Positions 11,626-23,654 of a stretch of 64,000 nucleotides of DNA are shown one piece after another. This DNA is from Dermatemys mawii (lineage: Eukaryota > Chordata > Testudines > Dermatemydidae). The stretch covers positions 10,259,558-10,323,557 of the forward strand of contig ML677351.1 of the NCBI GenBank assembly GCA_007922305.1, written 5' to 3'. The notes beneath the pieces were generated by a model. It did no database searches and had not been told where the DNA came from. It was given only the letters and a program-made list of their open reading frames with translations. The translations under genes and the position numbers were made by a program. The number at the start of each line of letters is the position of its first letter. The stretch's first letter is position 1.

Positions 11626-12244
11626 TCTGGCTCATTCAGCCTGCAAGCTGTTTAACCCTTTCTGGACAGGAGTTCTATTTTGTATAAGATTTGCTGCAAT
11701 TATACAATAGCGGTAGCAATACTTTGATTTGCTTGGTTATATTTTAATCAGACAATGTCCCAGCTGCTGATTGCTAGGTTTAATTACTATGGAATGAGAC
11801 TAGTCACTCCACTTGAAACTGCTGAGAATTGCCCACCAATCTATGTACAGAGCTAACTTTTCTGTCTCAAAACAGGGATTCCCAGGGAATACCACAGGGA
11901 CATGTTGGACAATATTTTCAAAAATGGGTGCCTCCAGATAGGTTTGTATGGGTGGGATTTTCAAGACTGATGCAGTTATTTAGCAGAACATATCCTATTG
12001 ACTTTCAGTGGGACTTTTGTTTCTAAATCACTCAGGCTGTTATGGAAATCTCATCCTAGTTCTGTATTTATGCACATAAATAAATTGACTGGTTTTCAAA
12101 AGTGCTAAGTGCTTAGCAGCTTCCTTTGACTTCACTGAAAAGCAAGTCACTAATTTTTGCACCTAAATATGGATGTAGAAATGTAATTATGAACAATTGT
12201 TTTTTAAACAAAACTTCACTCTCATGTTTGGTTATGTGTTTTTA
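11626..12244. other. unassigned stretch
   Basis: No recognisable element or gene. Confidence 0.5.
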
Positions 12245-12405
12245 CATAAGAACAGTCATACTGGGTCAAATTAAAGGTTCATCTAGCCCAGTATCCTGTC
12301 TTCAGACAGTGGCCAATGGCAGGTACTTCAGATGGAATGAATAGAATAGGTAATCATGGAGTGATCCATTTCCTGTTGCCTATTCCCAGCTTCTGGTTTT
12401 TGTAT
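12245..12405 (-). mobile_element. CR1 LINE 3' end fragment
   Basis: On the plus strand it reads ACATAAGAACAGTCATACTG, then CTAGCCCAGTATCCTGTC and GACAGTGGCCAATGGCAGG. This is the reverse complement of the 3' UTR also present at about 21680-21777 and 45679-45840. Only UTR remains, no coding sequence. The AAGAACATAAGAAC-type end lies at its left border. Confidence 0.85.
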
Positions 12406-15400
12406 TTAGTTTTTGTTTGCACACACACACTTTTCACTTGCAGGAAAACTGCATAGCTTCTTCATGAAACCACATTTTGATGAGGCAATATGTCATGCTA
12501 CAGAGCAATGAAGTGGCAAATAATCAATTAAGTAAAATGCATCTCATTATTTTGTGGAAAATGCACAGCATCCATTACATACACGCACGCATACACACAC
12601 AACATTACAAGAATGTTTAGTATTGTATTTTAAAGCTTATGGAGAAGACAGTCTGTATTTATTATTTCCTTCTCTGTAAAACAAGTACTTTTTAAAATCT
12701 CACTGATTTTTATTAACACTATAGTTTTGAACACTACCACACTTTTTTTTCTTTTGAATCCTTTCAGTTGTATAATCTCTTCTGTATCAGAGAAAATAAT
12801 ATAAATCAAATGCAGAAAGCGACATTTTAATTTGACAAGTGAGAATTTTCCTTCGATCTTCTCCCTTATCTCAGTTTCAATGTAACTTTAAAATACATAG
12901 GCAACTCATCTATCACATTCTCAACTCACTACAGATTGTATTGCTATCATAATTTTATGCTATCAACATTCTTTAAGTTTATTATTTCTGAAATGGTATT
13001 TGAAAAATTATCAGTTTAGATACGCATTAAACTATATTGCTTAGAAATTTGAATATTCATTATGTAATTATAACAGATTCCATCTGATTATGGTTTAGAA
13101 TAGTAATTTTCATTTTTATATAAAATGTATAAAGCATTTTCTATAGCTAAGTAAATTTGAGCAATGGGACATTTCTATAATAGGATCTACAATACTATGT
13201 GCCAAATTCAGCTCTTGTAATTATGTAGGAGTTGCAGTCACATAATTCTTTTGTGAAATGTCACTGGACATTCTGTTTACTTATAGGATCCAATTCTGTA
13301 GCCTCTACTCAGGAAAAACTCCTTATTTAGGTTAATAAATAATTTTGCTTGAGCAAGGCCTGCATGTTTATTACTGGTCCAATGTTAATAGAAAATTTAT
13401 TTTATGACTGATACTGTCAAAGCATATGATTATAGTACATTTTTAGCAGGAGAAAATTAACCACACTTACAGACACAAAAAGACAGGCATTAGTACAGCT
13501 TGAGTTCCAACTTTGCTTTTTTGTTTACCCAGAACCAGGTCCTTCTGGAATTCTATGAAGTCCACAGAGACATCTAGTGGTGGAATAATATATTACAAGT
13601 AAATATATTATTACAGACTTTGTCCTTAGGCAAAACTCTAACTGAATTCAGCGAGAGTTTTTCAGAATAAGCTCTGATCAAGGATTTCAGGATTTGGCCC
13701 TTATTTATCTAATTGCCATGAGAAGGATTTCCATGAGAAATGTGAGCAGCTGGTGAGAATAGTGAAGCTACGAGTACAATTCCCTGTCATGACCATATTG
13801 TATTAGCATGTCTAATAGGCCTTATTTCCTTATTGCTGAATGTCCAAGCTGCACGCTGATCTCTGAAGTATTATTTCTGTTACATATTGAGATTCTGTGC
13901 CTTGTTGACTTTTGCTTTTTTTAAATTTCTTCTCCTTTGAATGATTGCATTCAAGAACCTGGCTAGACTATGCACTTAGGACCAAATCTTAGTGCCTGGG
14001 GCAATGTAACTCTGTACTACCTCTCATAGTCAGCTAAATGAAACAATTGAGTCCAAAATAAATCAATAAAACTTTAAAAAATGAAGTAAAATTATTGTGA
14101 AACAGCTCTGCTTTTAGATATGTAAGGACACAACAGGTAACATGAAAGCTATCTAGACAAATGCACACTTGCTGATTTCTTTTAATTTGGAGACAAAAAA
14201 CCCTCATAAAAATCCCTTGTCAGATTTAGCTTGTGTTGTGAGAAAACCAAATAATTGTCTTACCTCCGAAAAGTTGCTTTTCTTGTTTACTTTCACTGTA
14301 CTTTCGAGGGGGCGGGGGAGTCATAAGAAGATTCTATCTCATGCTTTCAGAACAATGGAAAGAAGTTGGAATTAAGACCTTTAGAGAGAAAACTATTTGA
14401 AACCCAGTCTATGGTTTACATTGGATAATACACTATTTGGAATGACTTTTTTATATTTTTGCTTGAAAAATTCATCATTAGGAAGTATCATAATTCCAGC
14501 TCTTAATCAGGACTTTTTTTTAATGAGGGAAAATGCCATTAGACTTATATCAATGAAAAAAGGAAAACTATGTTCTGATTTTTCCCGCATTTCTGTCCAA
14601 CTCTTTAGTAGTTAATTTGGATTAATTATGCGCAGCAGAGCAGAATCCACTATTCTTACTCGGGACTTCTCCAGCAGTGAAGTATAACACAGTGTAAGCA
14701 TGGGTGTCAAAATATATCCCTTAAGGACAGAATTTTGAGAAGCCCTCTCAATTATTACAGTTAAAACTATGCAAAGTGAAAATGAATTCATTCCACTACT
14801 AGGCAATTCAAATACTACATAATACTCATGCATTCTAATATTCATGCTAAGTAGCACCTTACTCTCCAAGTATTCCCCATTAAAATCAATGAGACGACTT
14901 TCAGAATAAGACACTAATCAGTGTAAGGGTGGCAAAGATTTGTTCTGTATGCTATTATATTTTCTTGCAGACATTTGAGCCACAAATAAAAGCATCATGA
15001 CACTGTCTAAGTAATTCTCCAGAGAGGAAATCTATACTTAATGAAAATGAGGCAGAAGAATGCTTAGTGCTATATAACTAATCAAGACATAAATGACATT
15101 TTAAACAGAATGGAAAGTGAACATTTGAAGCTATTTTTATGACAGCATCAAAAGTCATGTAGAGAATGGAAGAAACAAATGTAAGATATGTAAACTGTGC
15201 CTTAAGGGAGGCAAATATGTGTTGTTGTTACAAGGAAAACCACTCAAGTTATCTGAATTCCCAAACAATATATCCTCACTGAAGAAAAAAATGAAACACT
15301 TCCCCTCTAAAATGTCTTGATACAATGTAATAAAATGAATGATGTAACAAGAAAGACACAAACATGTTATTCCTTAAACCTCCTGTGAAAAATATTAAGT

Positions 15401-16098
15401 CAGCCATAATAATGCCTTATATTAATATAATTTACAAAACTACAGTCCTGTATGCTTGGGCATGCTGTAGTTGCATCTTTAACGTGATTATTGCTTTTGG
15501 GAATGGATTAAATATTTATGTAGGACACCCAATTTTGTTTTATTTCTTTTACAATCCATCCAGAGCATGCCTACATGAACTGGTGCTTGGGGGAGATACA
15601 GAGTTGTAAATCAAACATGAGCATCAACAAATACTTTTTTTACTCAGAAAACATGTTACCATCTAGATTATACAGAGATTCTTCTGTGAACTAAAGTAAT
15701 AGAAGCCACCTTCTTTTTGACATTCCTATTTCAGCATCAAAAATAGTGAGAGTGTTTGTTTCCAGATCTATTTTATCTAAAAATAGATAATGCTTTAATT
15801 CATAGTGCAATTATGTCCTATAACTACTCTTTATTTGCAATACTGCAAACACGGTACTTTGAAAAGTCATGGACCAAATTCCCCCCTGGTGCAATTGCAA
15901 TATACTCAAAGGACGTACACATGGAATAAATTCAACAAGATGGACCCATTCTTGCAAATTAGTGTGTCACCATTCCTTGCTATATCACCAGGTTGTAGGT
16001 AGCATTAACTTCAGCGGTGATTAAGTTAGGAAATACGTGCTTACTGAGTGAGAGAAAATTGTCTGTAATGCCTTCAATGAGGTTAAGTAACATGAGCA
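12406..16098. other. long repeat-poor AT-rich stretch
   Basis: 3.7 kb without recognisable termini or family-like open frames. Short CA tracts occur at about 12420 and 12585. The frames at 14169-14914 are short and look random. Such a stretch could hold regulatory DNA, but nothing in the sequence alone shows it. Confidence 0.55.
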
Positions 16099-16101
16099 TT
16101 A

Positions 16102-16385
16102 GGCCGTGTCTACACTGACAATTAACAACCTAACTTTTGTCTTTCTGAGGCATTGAAAACCCACCCCCCAAAAGAAAAATGTTTTGGCAACAACAAGTAG
16201 CAGTGTGACCAAACACATTCTCAGCAGGAGCGCTCTCCTGTCAACAACATAAATGACACTCATTTGGGGTGAAAGTATTTTGTCAGCAGGAGAGCAACAA
16301 ACAGAGGCTATTCTGCGTGACTTTTAGTCGCACAGCTGTAGCAACACAGCAATGTTGCTAAAAGCTGTGTATCGTAGACATAGCC
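16102..16385. mobile_element. Harbinger-type MITE A
   Basis: It starts GGCCGTGTCTACACTG and ends with a matching inverted end (inward GGCTATGTCTACGATAC). It is bracketed by TTA at 16099-16101 and 16386-16388, the 3-bp duplication of PIF-Harbinger elements. 284 bp, no coding capacity. Confidence 0.85.
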
Positions 16386-16391
16386 TTAGGG

Positions 16392-16999
16392 CAGTGGTCG
16401 GCAAACTGGGATGCGCGCACCTCAAGCGGTGTGCAAGACCACCCACAGGGGGCTGCAGCGGCCCCAGCCGGAGAAGCCTGGAACTGTAGTGGCAGGAGTT
16501 GTGCCGCCAGGCTCCCAGCTCCTCCTGCCACTAGGGCTGCCGTGGTGCCCCGGTGGCAGGAGGAGCTGGGTTCTGGAACAGGACTGGCCCCAGGAGCTGG
16601 GCAGCACGGCAGGACCAGCCCCAGAAGCCGGGAGCTGCAGCGGTCCTGGCTGGGGCCAGGTGCTGTGGCGGGACTGGCCCCAGGAGCCAGGCACCACGGC
16701 GGGACTGGCCCCCAGGAGGCAGTTAGAGCAGTTAGGGGACAAGAAGGAGGTAATCGGGGACAAGGAGCAGGGAGGCTTAGATAGGGAGTAGGGTTCTGGG
16801 GGGCAGTCAGGGGCAGGGGTCCCAGGAGGGAGCAGTCAGGGAACAAGGGGTGGGAAGTTCTGAGGGGAGCAGTTGGGGTCAGGATGTGGAAGGTAGTGGA
16901 TGGGGATGGGGCTAGGGCAGGGCTTCCCCCGTGGGGGTGTGTGCTTGAATTTTTTTTTCCTGCTAGGGGTGTGCGATCAAAGAATTTTGGAGACTCCTG
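16392..16999. mobile_element. non-autonomous hAT element with GC-rich minisatellite core
   Basis: Termini are CAGTGGTCGGCAAACTG on the left and, reading inward from the right, CAGGAGTCTCCAAAATT. A perfect 8-bp duplication CCTTAGGG occupies 16384-16391 and 17000-17007. The interior (about 16570-16730) repeats GGACTGGCCCCAGGAGC-like units about every 30 bp. Overlapping frames of over 100 codons on both strands result from this GC-rich array and are not genes. Confidence 0.87.
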
Positions 17000-17004
17000 C
17001 CTTA

Positions 17005-17290
17005 GGGTATGGCTACACTACCCACCGGATCCAAGGGTAGTGCTCAATGTATCAGGGATCGATTTATCATGTCTCATCTAGGCACGATAAATCAATCCCC
17101 AAATCGACGGCTGTACTCCACCTTGGCAGGAGGAGTAAGCAGAGTCAATGGGGAAGTGGCCGTGGTCCATCCGCCACCATGGGACAGCCAGGTAAGTCGA
17201 ACTAAGATACTTCAACTTCAGCTATGCGAATAGCATAGCTGAAGTTGAGTATCTTAGTTCGAACCTCCCCTCCCTAGAGCAGCCCAGGCG
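17005..17290. mobile_element. Harbinger-type MITE B with long internal palindrome
   Basis: It starts GGGTATGGCTACACTAC, matching 15 of 17 bases of the terminus of the complete Harbinger at 33249. TTA lies on both sides (17002-17004, 17291-17293). The right terminus is decayed. Near the right end is a hairpin: arms 17197-17227 and 17233-17262 are complementary apart from one bulged base, around the loop GAATA. Confidence 0.85.
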
Positions 17291-17293
17291 TTA

Positions 17294-19489
17294 GTTTGTT
17301 TTCATCTATTTTTCTTTTGTTATCTGACTTGAAAAGATGCTACCAGAACAAAAGAAATGTAAGTAACCCACACCCATACTTTACAGTATCAATGAATAGT
17401 CTTCAGAAAATTCAGCTCAGTACTCAAAGACCTGATGCTTACGTGAACCTTCTCCAAACCATTTAGTTTTAAAGCTGGGTTGGAAAACAGGCTGCTGTAT
17501 TGCCAACCCTAAGCATCCAAAAATCATGAACGAGGCCAGACCCGAGAAAGTCATACCAGCACCTGAAGGTACCATCCAAGTTTGGCTCTGTTGTGCGAGG
17601 CATTGTAGATACAGAGTGAGAGGCAGTTCCCTGCCCTGAATGGCTGACAAATGAAATTTTACCTGAGAGCACTCCCAGATGCACCCTTTTGGAGGCATGG
17701 CTTATTTGGTTGTAGTGTCCAATCTGCGAAGGGGTGGAGCCACAACCTCACATTCCTCCTCCCTGCCTTCTTTGGGACATAACACGTTCCCTTCAGGGAG
17801 CAGCAGGTGGAACAATGTCTGTGCTTCCAAAGTACAAGGACTGCAGTTCTGCAACATACCCTCTTCCTGCTGTTCCCAAAATGGACCCAAATAAGAACCA
17901 GATGGAATCTGGCTCTGAGAGAACTTGGACAAATTGCCTAAATTCAGATCTGTGTGACAGTCTACCTATATACAAAATGAGCATAATAATGGGTACCTCA
18001 CAAGTATTTGAAACCTTCAGTTCAACCTTATCCTTAGTCAAGTTGATGAATAATGGAGAAACGAACCTTGAAGAGAAAGGAAACAAGTTAAAACCAATTG
18101 GGAAAATACATAATTTCCACTTAAAAACAAACAACAACAACAATAACAAAGAAACCAACCAACCTTACTGCAATTTTTCTGATTTCTCATTCACTCTCTT
18201 TTCTCCATAAAGAGTTTCTTCTGAAGACACTAGGAGTTTTACTACTGACTTCAGTGGAAGCAGAATTAGGTCTAGAACATAGACCTTGAAGGGTTTGGGA
18301 GAGCAACTGTGGCAAAGTAGATTACTTTATTAATAATTATTATTATTGTTATTAATCAGCTCAACAATCTCGTGAGCCTAGGGATAATTTAATTAAAGTC
18401 AATCGCTAATTTAATAGTAGCAAAAAATGAGGCATCTAGAAATAAATTCATTACAATTATATATTGAAAACATTCCAGGGAGAGTTAAAGGACTTAGGAA
18501 TCAGTTAGTTATGTTCTGAGGAAAGGTCATGTCAAGATAAGGAATATCATGTAGGTATTGCAGTGTAATGAGACTGTAGGATGTCAGGCCCTCCCTCGAG
18601 TAACAAAACTGCATCTCTCCATTATCCTGCATTTTGAGGGACACCACTCACTCATTTTAGTTCTGAAGTGACCTATGCCTCACATAAATTTGTTGCCACA
18701 TTTTACAGTTAAAAATATTTACATTACAAATAATAATAAAGGTGAAGTTTGGAAAGAGTCATTAGCACTGAATGCATTAAAGTTTTAGAGATGTAGCGCA
18801 CTGAGGATGAAATTTGACCCCACTAAACTCAATGGATATTTGCCAGGGTTTCACCCAGGTTCTTGAACCTCATCTACAGATGACATGGTCTATGGAGTTG
18901 CTTCTGCAGCAGAAGTTAAACAATTGAGTCTTTAAGCAATGGTGCATCCTTCTCACTGTAACCCAGAACATGGTTATTTTGTGGATTTAGAGACTGTTTT
19001 AACCATCCAACCTGCTTGTCTCTGACTACCAATATGACTGCTTCCTCTTGTCTTTTTTGTGGGGTCTGGCTTTTTCAGCCGTTGAAGGGGATGACTAGAT
19101 TTTGAATAGAAGTGGAGTAGGGAAGGCTTTTTAATGCTGCTAAATTGAACATTCTCTAATTATAATCTCTTATACCTTTGAAGAAATGAACACAGTAGAC
19201 AGTTACTGAGTTTGATGATTAAATTGTCCTGTGAAGCAGAGGACAGGACGTGTGTTCAATTCTGACAGCCCTTAACTGACAATAAAGTCAATGTGAGTTA
19301 AGAGAGCAGAGTACTGCTCTAGAATCACTCAGCAAGTTATTGTTTTAGGCCCTCAGTGCCACCACTAGAGAGGCTATGGCCAAGTTTCTTATCCATTGAT
19401 TTGCTGTTTCATGACATTTGGCCATTTTGAGGCAGAAATGCTTTATTGATTATGTTTTCTTTTTTCACATATGGTCATAGGTCAAGGCT
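17294..19489. other. unassigned stretch
   Basis: No gene or recognised element. It contains short AAC/AAT simple repeats at about 18125-18150 and 18330-18358. The 158-codon frame at 17734-18210 ends in simple-sequence Asn/Lys runs and has no family character. Confidence 0.5.
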
Positions 19490-19917
19490 ACTGCACCAAT
19501 ATTGCCATTCTATGGTCGAGCAAGGAGACCCACTCTAGACTCCCAGCTCCTCAGCCATCACTTCTTGGGTGAACCATGCTGGGATGGTTCTCAGAGACTC
19601 ATAGCCATTTTATCAACCCCTTGTTCTAGCAAGAGGGAATCAGTGTGCTAGCTAGGTATAAGCTGCTTAACACCACCAGCCTTTGTCACTCAAGCACTCT
19701 CCTTCCGGTTAGGCAAGCCCTGTTTATGCCCTGCAGGTTCAGGGGTCACCTCTGCTCCTGAGTCCCCTTGAAGCATTGCTGCAATATCCATCTCCTTACA
19801 CTGATTACTCCCAGAAATACCAGCTCTTCTGCTGCCAAACGAACAGTGAACTGTATTTTCATTCTTTCAGACAGTTGACAGGAAAGTGTGAGAATACTTA
19901 ACATGGGGAAATAGATT

Positions 19918-20340
19918 CAATTTGTGTACTGACCCAGCCACTCCTAGTCTCTATCCAAGCCCAAGCTGATGGTATCCAGTTTGCAAATTAATTCCAATTC
20001 AGCAGTTTCTAGTTGGAGTCTGTTTTTGAAGTTTTTCTGTTGCAAAATTGCCACTTTTAAGTCTCTTACTGAGTGACAAGAGAGGTTGAAGTGTTCTCCT
20101 ACTGGCTTTTGAGAATTACGATTCCTGATATCAGATTTGTGTCCATTTATTCTTTTGCATAGAGACTGTCTGGTTTGGCCAATGTACATAGCAGAGGGGC
20201 ATTGCTGGCACATGATGGCATATATCACATTGGTAGATGTGCAGGTGAACGAGCCCCTGATGGCATGGCTGATGTGATTAGGTTCTATGATGGTGTCACT
20301 TGAATAGATATGCAGACAGAGTTGGCATCAGTCTTTGTTG
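19918..20340 (-). pseudogene. Penelope-like element 3' part: GIY-YIG endonuclease domain
   Basis: The minus-strand frame 19944-20228 (94 aa) reads through a GIY-YIG nuclease domain: the first strand VIYA-like (MIYAIMCQQC), then MYIGQT, the downstream arginine/lysine segment SLCKRINGHKSDI, and the helix with GEHF. In Penelope-like elements this domain follows the reverse transcriptase and nicks the target. The RT itself is absent. The element lies inside LTR-like sequence and directly beside the CR1 at 20395, in the opposite orientation. Confidence 0.88.
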
Positions 20341-20393
20341 CTATAGTTTACTACTTTTACCTTAAACCTCCTATATAACACACAGCACTTGCA

Positions 20394-21401
20394 ATGACTT
20401 GTTTCTGTAAAGGGAAATCATGTCTTACTAATTTAGTAGAGTTCTTTGAAGGGGTCAACAAACATGTGGACAAGGGGGATCCAGTGGACACAGTGTACTT
20501 AGATTTCCAGAAAGCCTTTCACAAGGTTTCTCACCAAAGGCTCTTACATAAATTAAGTTGCCATGGGATAAGAGGGAAGATCCTTTCATGGATTGAGAAC
20601 TGGTTAAAAGACAGGGAACAAAGGGTAGGAATAAATGGTAAATTTTCAGAACGGAGAGTGGTAATTAGTGGTGTTCCCCAGGGGTCAGTCCTAGGACCAG
20701 TCCTATTCAACTCATTCATCAATGATTTGGAGGAAGGGGTAAACAGTGAGGTGGCAAAGTTTTCAGATGATACTAAACTGCTCAAAATAGTTAAGACCCA
20801 AGCAGACTGTGAAGAACTTCAAAAAGATCTCACAAAACTAAGTGATTGGGCAACAAAATGGAAAATGAAATTTAATGTGGATAAATGTAAAGTAATGCAC
20901 TTTGGAAAAAATAACCCCAACTATATGTACAATATGATGGGGGCTAATTTAGCTACAACTATTCAGGAAAGAGATCTTGGAGTCATTGTGGATAGTTCTC
21001 TGAAGATGTCCATGCAGTGTGCAGCGGCAGTCAAAAAAGCAAACAGGATGTTCGGAATTATTAACAAAGGGATAGATAATAAGACGAAGAATATCTTATT
21101 GCCCCTATACAAATCCATGGTGCGCCCACAACTTGAATACTGTGTACAAATGTGGTCTCATCTCAAAAAGGATATACTGGCATTAGAAAAGGTTCACAGA
21201 AGGGCAACTAAAATGATTAGAGGATTGGAACTGGTACCATATGAGGAGAGATTAAAGAGGCTAGGGCTTTTTAGGTTGAAAAAGAGGAGACTAAGGGGGG
21301 ATATGATAGAGGTATATAAAATTAGAAGTGGTGTGGAGAAAGTGAATAAGGAAAAGTTATTTATTGTTCCCATAATACCAGAACTAGGGGCCACCAATTG
21401 A
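20394..21401 (+). pseudogene. CR1 reverse transcriptase, C-terminal half
   Basis: A 335-residue open frame. Visible blocks in order: GKSCLTNL; YLDFQKAFHKVSHQ (motif A, catalytic aspartate present); SGVPQGSVLGPVLF (motif B); AKFSDDTKL (motif C, with S in place of the usual A, both aspartates intact); WKMKFNVDKCKVMHFG; and the thumb/C-terminal region with LPLYKSMVRPQLEYCVQMW. The N-terminal endonuclease and RT start are missing. A frameshift near 21370 cuts off the last ~65 codons; their remains (NLWNSLPEKAV, then ELDKFMEA) continue in another frame to about 21575. Apart from this it is well preserved, so it is one of the younger CR1 copies here. Confidence 0.92.
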
Positions 21402-21778
21402 AATTGAAATTAGTGGGCAGCAGGTTTAAAACAAATAAAAGGAAGTTCTTCTTCACATAGCGCACAGTCAATCTGTGGAACTCCTTCCCTGAGAAGGCTG
21501 TGAAGGCTAGGACTATAACAGGGTTTAAAAGAGAACTGGATAAATTCATGGAGGCTAAGTCCATTAATGGCTATTAGCCAGGCTGGGTAAGGAATGGTGT
21601 CCCTAACCTCTGTTTGTCAGAGGGGGGTGATGGATGGCAGGTGAGAGATCACTTGATCTTTACCTGTTAGGTTCACTCACTCCGGGGCACCTGGTATTGG
21701 CCACTGTCGGTAGACAGAATACTGGGCTAGATGGACCTTTGGTCTGACCCAGTACGGCCCTTCTTATGTTCTTATGTT
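20395..21778 (+). mobile_element. CR1 LINE, 5' truncated
   Basis: It contains the C-terminal half of the CR1 reverse transcriptase, then a 3' UTR ending in TTATGTTCTTATGTTT at about 21763-21778. The 5' end is truncated within the reverse transcriptase, the normal outcome of target-primed reverse transcription. It inserted into LTR-like DNA next to the Penelope-like fragment. Confidence 0.92.
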
Positions 21779-22423
21779 TTTAATGAAACAAAGATTTATT
21801 TAAGAAAGAATAATGATTTCACTAGAAACAAAAGAGAGTGAGAGCAACAAATGGTTACAATACAAACATAGAATCATAAAATGTAAATTAGGGCCTATAC
21901 TTATTATGAGTTACTTTTCCTATCTAATAAAGTAGGTTTTCCTTCCCCAAAGTGCAGTCTGTTGCAGAGCTGGCTGTTTTCACAGGAACCAGGATCTAAT
22001 CTTACATGAAAAATAAGATGTCTCTTCACTGACTAGGTCCAGAGTGCCTTTCCACCCTGTGTTAAAAACATCCACCTATTTCAGTATAAAGTTTATTCAT
22101 ATACAGGGCTATCCCCTACATTGTAATGTTCTTTTTTTATTATTTTTTATCTCCAAGTGGTTTTGATTGCTTTGATACATTTCCTTCAGCTGTTCTGGGA
22201 TGGAGAAAAAGAAGGCAATTGATCAATACATTACATAAATGGCAAGCCAGAGAGGGGTGACAACTCCCTTCTGCTTGAATGGGTGATCACTGAGACATAC
22301 AAGTCCCTCGTGACTCACTTTCACTCCAACACCGTAAGAACGTAATTTTCAATATAGTTACATTATTGCTTAAATATTTCCATACACATATCTCACATTG
22401 ATTAGGAGTTTTGGCGAGTCACA

Positions 22424-23650
22424 ACCTTTCAGCAGGTACCTCACAAGCAACCCATCATGGATAAATACTATGAAAATGGTGTACTGGGTGTCAAATCTAA
22501 GACAGGAGTCACCAGCTGGCACCAATATGTCTCTGTTACCCCTTCAATTCTCTTCCTCCTGAGAAATGTTTTCCCAGGCTGCACTGTTCCCTGCCTAAGC
22601 TGTGAATTCCTTAGCAAGTCAGACTGCCAAAGCAGGCCTGCTTTGCTTTATCCCTCAGAGTCTATAAACAGTATTATGTTCCACAGTTTTAAGTTACCAC
22701 ACAGCTTGTTTTAAGATGAAAGCATCAGAGAGAAAATCTGTTAAAAACAATAAAAGAACCTATATGTATCCTAATAAACTTACCAGAGGTCACCCCACCT
22801 GCCCTCTGCTTACCAAGGGCTCTGGTCAGTGTCAATCCTCCTAACCCTTCTGTCACTGACTTTTAGGGTAGTCTTTCTAGGTTTTTCAGATTCTCCTAAC
22901 TGGCCCTTCTTAGCTTGTTCTCAGTCAGTTCAGTTCCTGGACCCCCACCTCCAACTAAGCTATCAGCCCTTCAATTTTAGAGCTTGCAATCTCCTGAATG
23001 TTTTCTTAGCAGCCACATGGTAGACAGCTGTGACCCCTTTGCTATCTCAACACTTTCTATCTCCTTTTCCTTCTGTGTGCTCTCCTTTTTATAACAGCTC
23101 TTGTTTTTGCTATTTGGTTGCAGCTGTGGTGTCTTCCTCCATGACTGGCAGCTCTGGCAGCTGTGTGGGGGTCTGACCAAGCTGTTCACTTTTAAACAGG
23201 AGATACTCTCTTCCCACTCTGTCTATGCTCAGAACAGGGTTGTAAACCCCATTACTCCTACCCTAAGGACTGGGGGTCCTCCCTTTGGCCAGATGGTCCT
23301 GTCCATTTGCTAGATCAGAAAGAAGGCCCAGAGTCAGTTTAAACTACCCAAAAGATCTTTTTTGGACTGTTGGCCTGTGGAGAATCCAGTCTGAACTATT
23401 ATATGTGAGCCTCCACAGGAGGTAGCACCTCTCTGAAGGTGTTGCAACCTGAGTGAATTTTCCTAATCACTCCCCCTCACCCAACCCCCTTTTTAATTGC
23501 TGGAGGGGCTGAGGTTATCTTACCTCATGGAATGACATATGATCCTTGGCCCACAGTGAAACATAAGTTTAATACAACAAGATCTCCCCAAGATATTGCA
23601 GGAAATTGCCAGATCAGTCACACAGACTATTTCCCTATGGTAGTAGACTG
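22424..23650 (-). repeat. second LTR-like segment, minus strand
   Basis: On the minus strand a TATA box (GTTATAAAAAGGAGAG) lies at about 23080-23096. The downstream sequence carries TTTTATTG/AATAAA-like signals near 22750. That resembles an LTR or an LTR plus leader. Neither terminus nor a target duplication is clear, although TGTGATGAG at about 23653 could be another element's start. Open frames here are random. Confidence 0.35.
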
Positions 23651-23654
23651 GTGT

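Larger units (their letters stand above)
19490..22423 (-). mobile_element. LTR-like element, minus strand, interrupted by a PLE and a CR1
   Basis: The minus-strand start TGTGACTCGCC is at 22423. LTR-like sequence runs leftward to 21779, resumes at 20341-20394 and again at about 19490-19917. Removing the two nested retroelements leaves about 1.1 kb, a plausible LTR size. The left terminus and target duplication could not be fixed. Continuity across the insertions is inference. Confidence 0.45.

Noticed and set aside
16358..16846. Overlapping open frames of 113-162 codons on both strands, Pro/Ala/Gly-rich
   Set aside because: They lie wholly in the GC-rich minisatellite of a hAT element and occur in several frames at once, a composition effect.
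17734..18210. 158-codon frame
   Set aside because: It has no domain, contains a simple-sequence Asn/Lys tract and overlaps equally long antisense frames.
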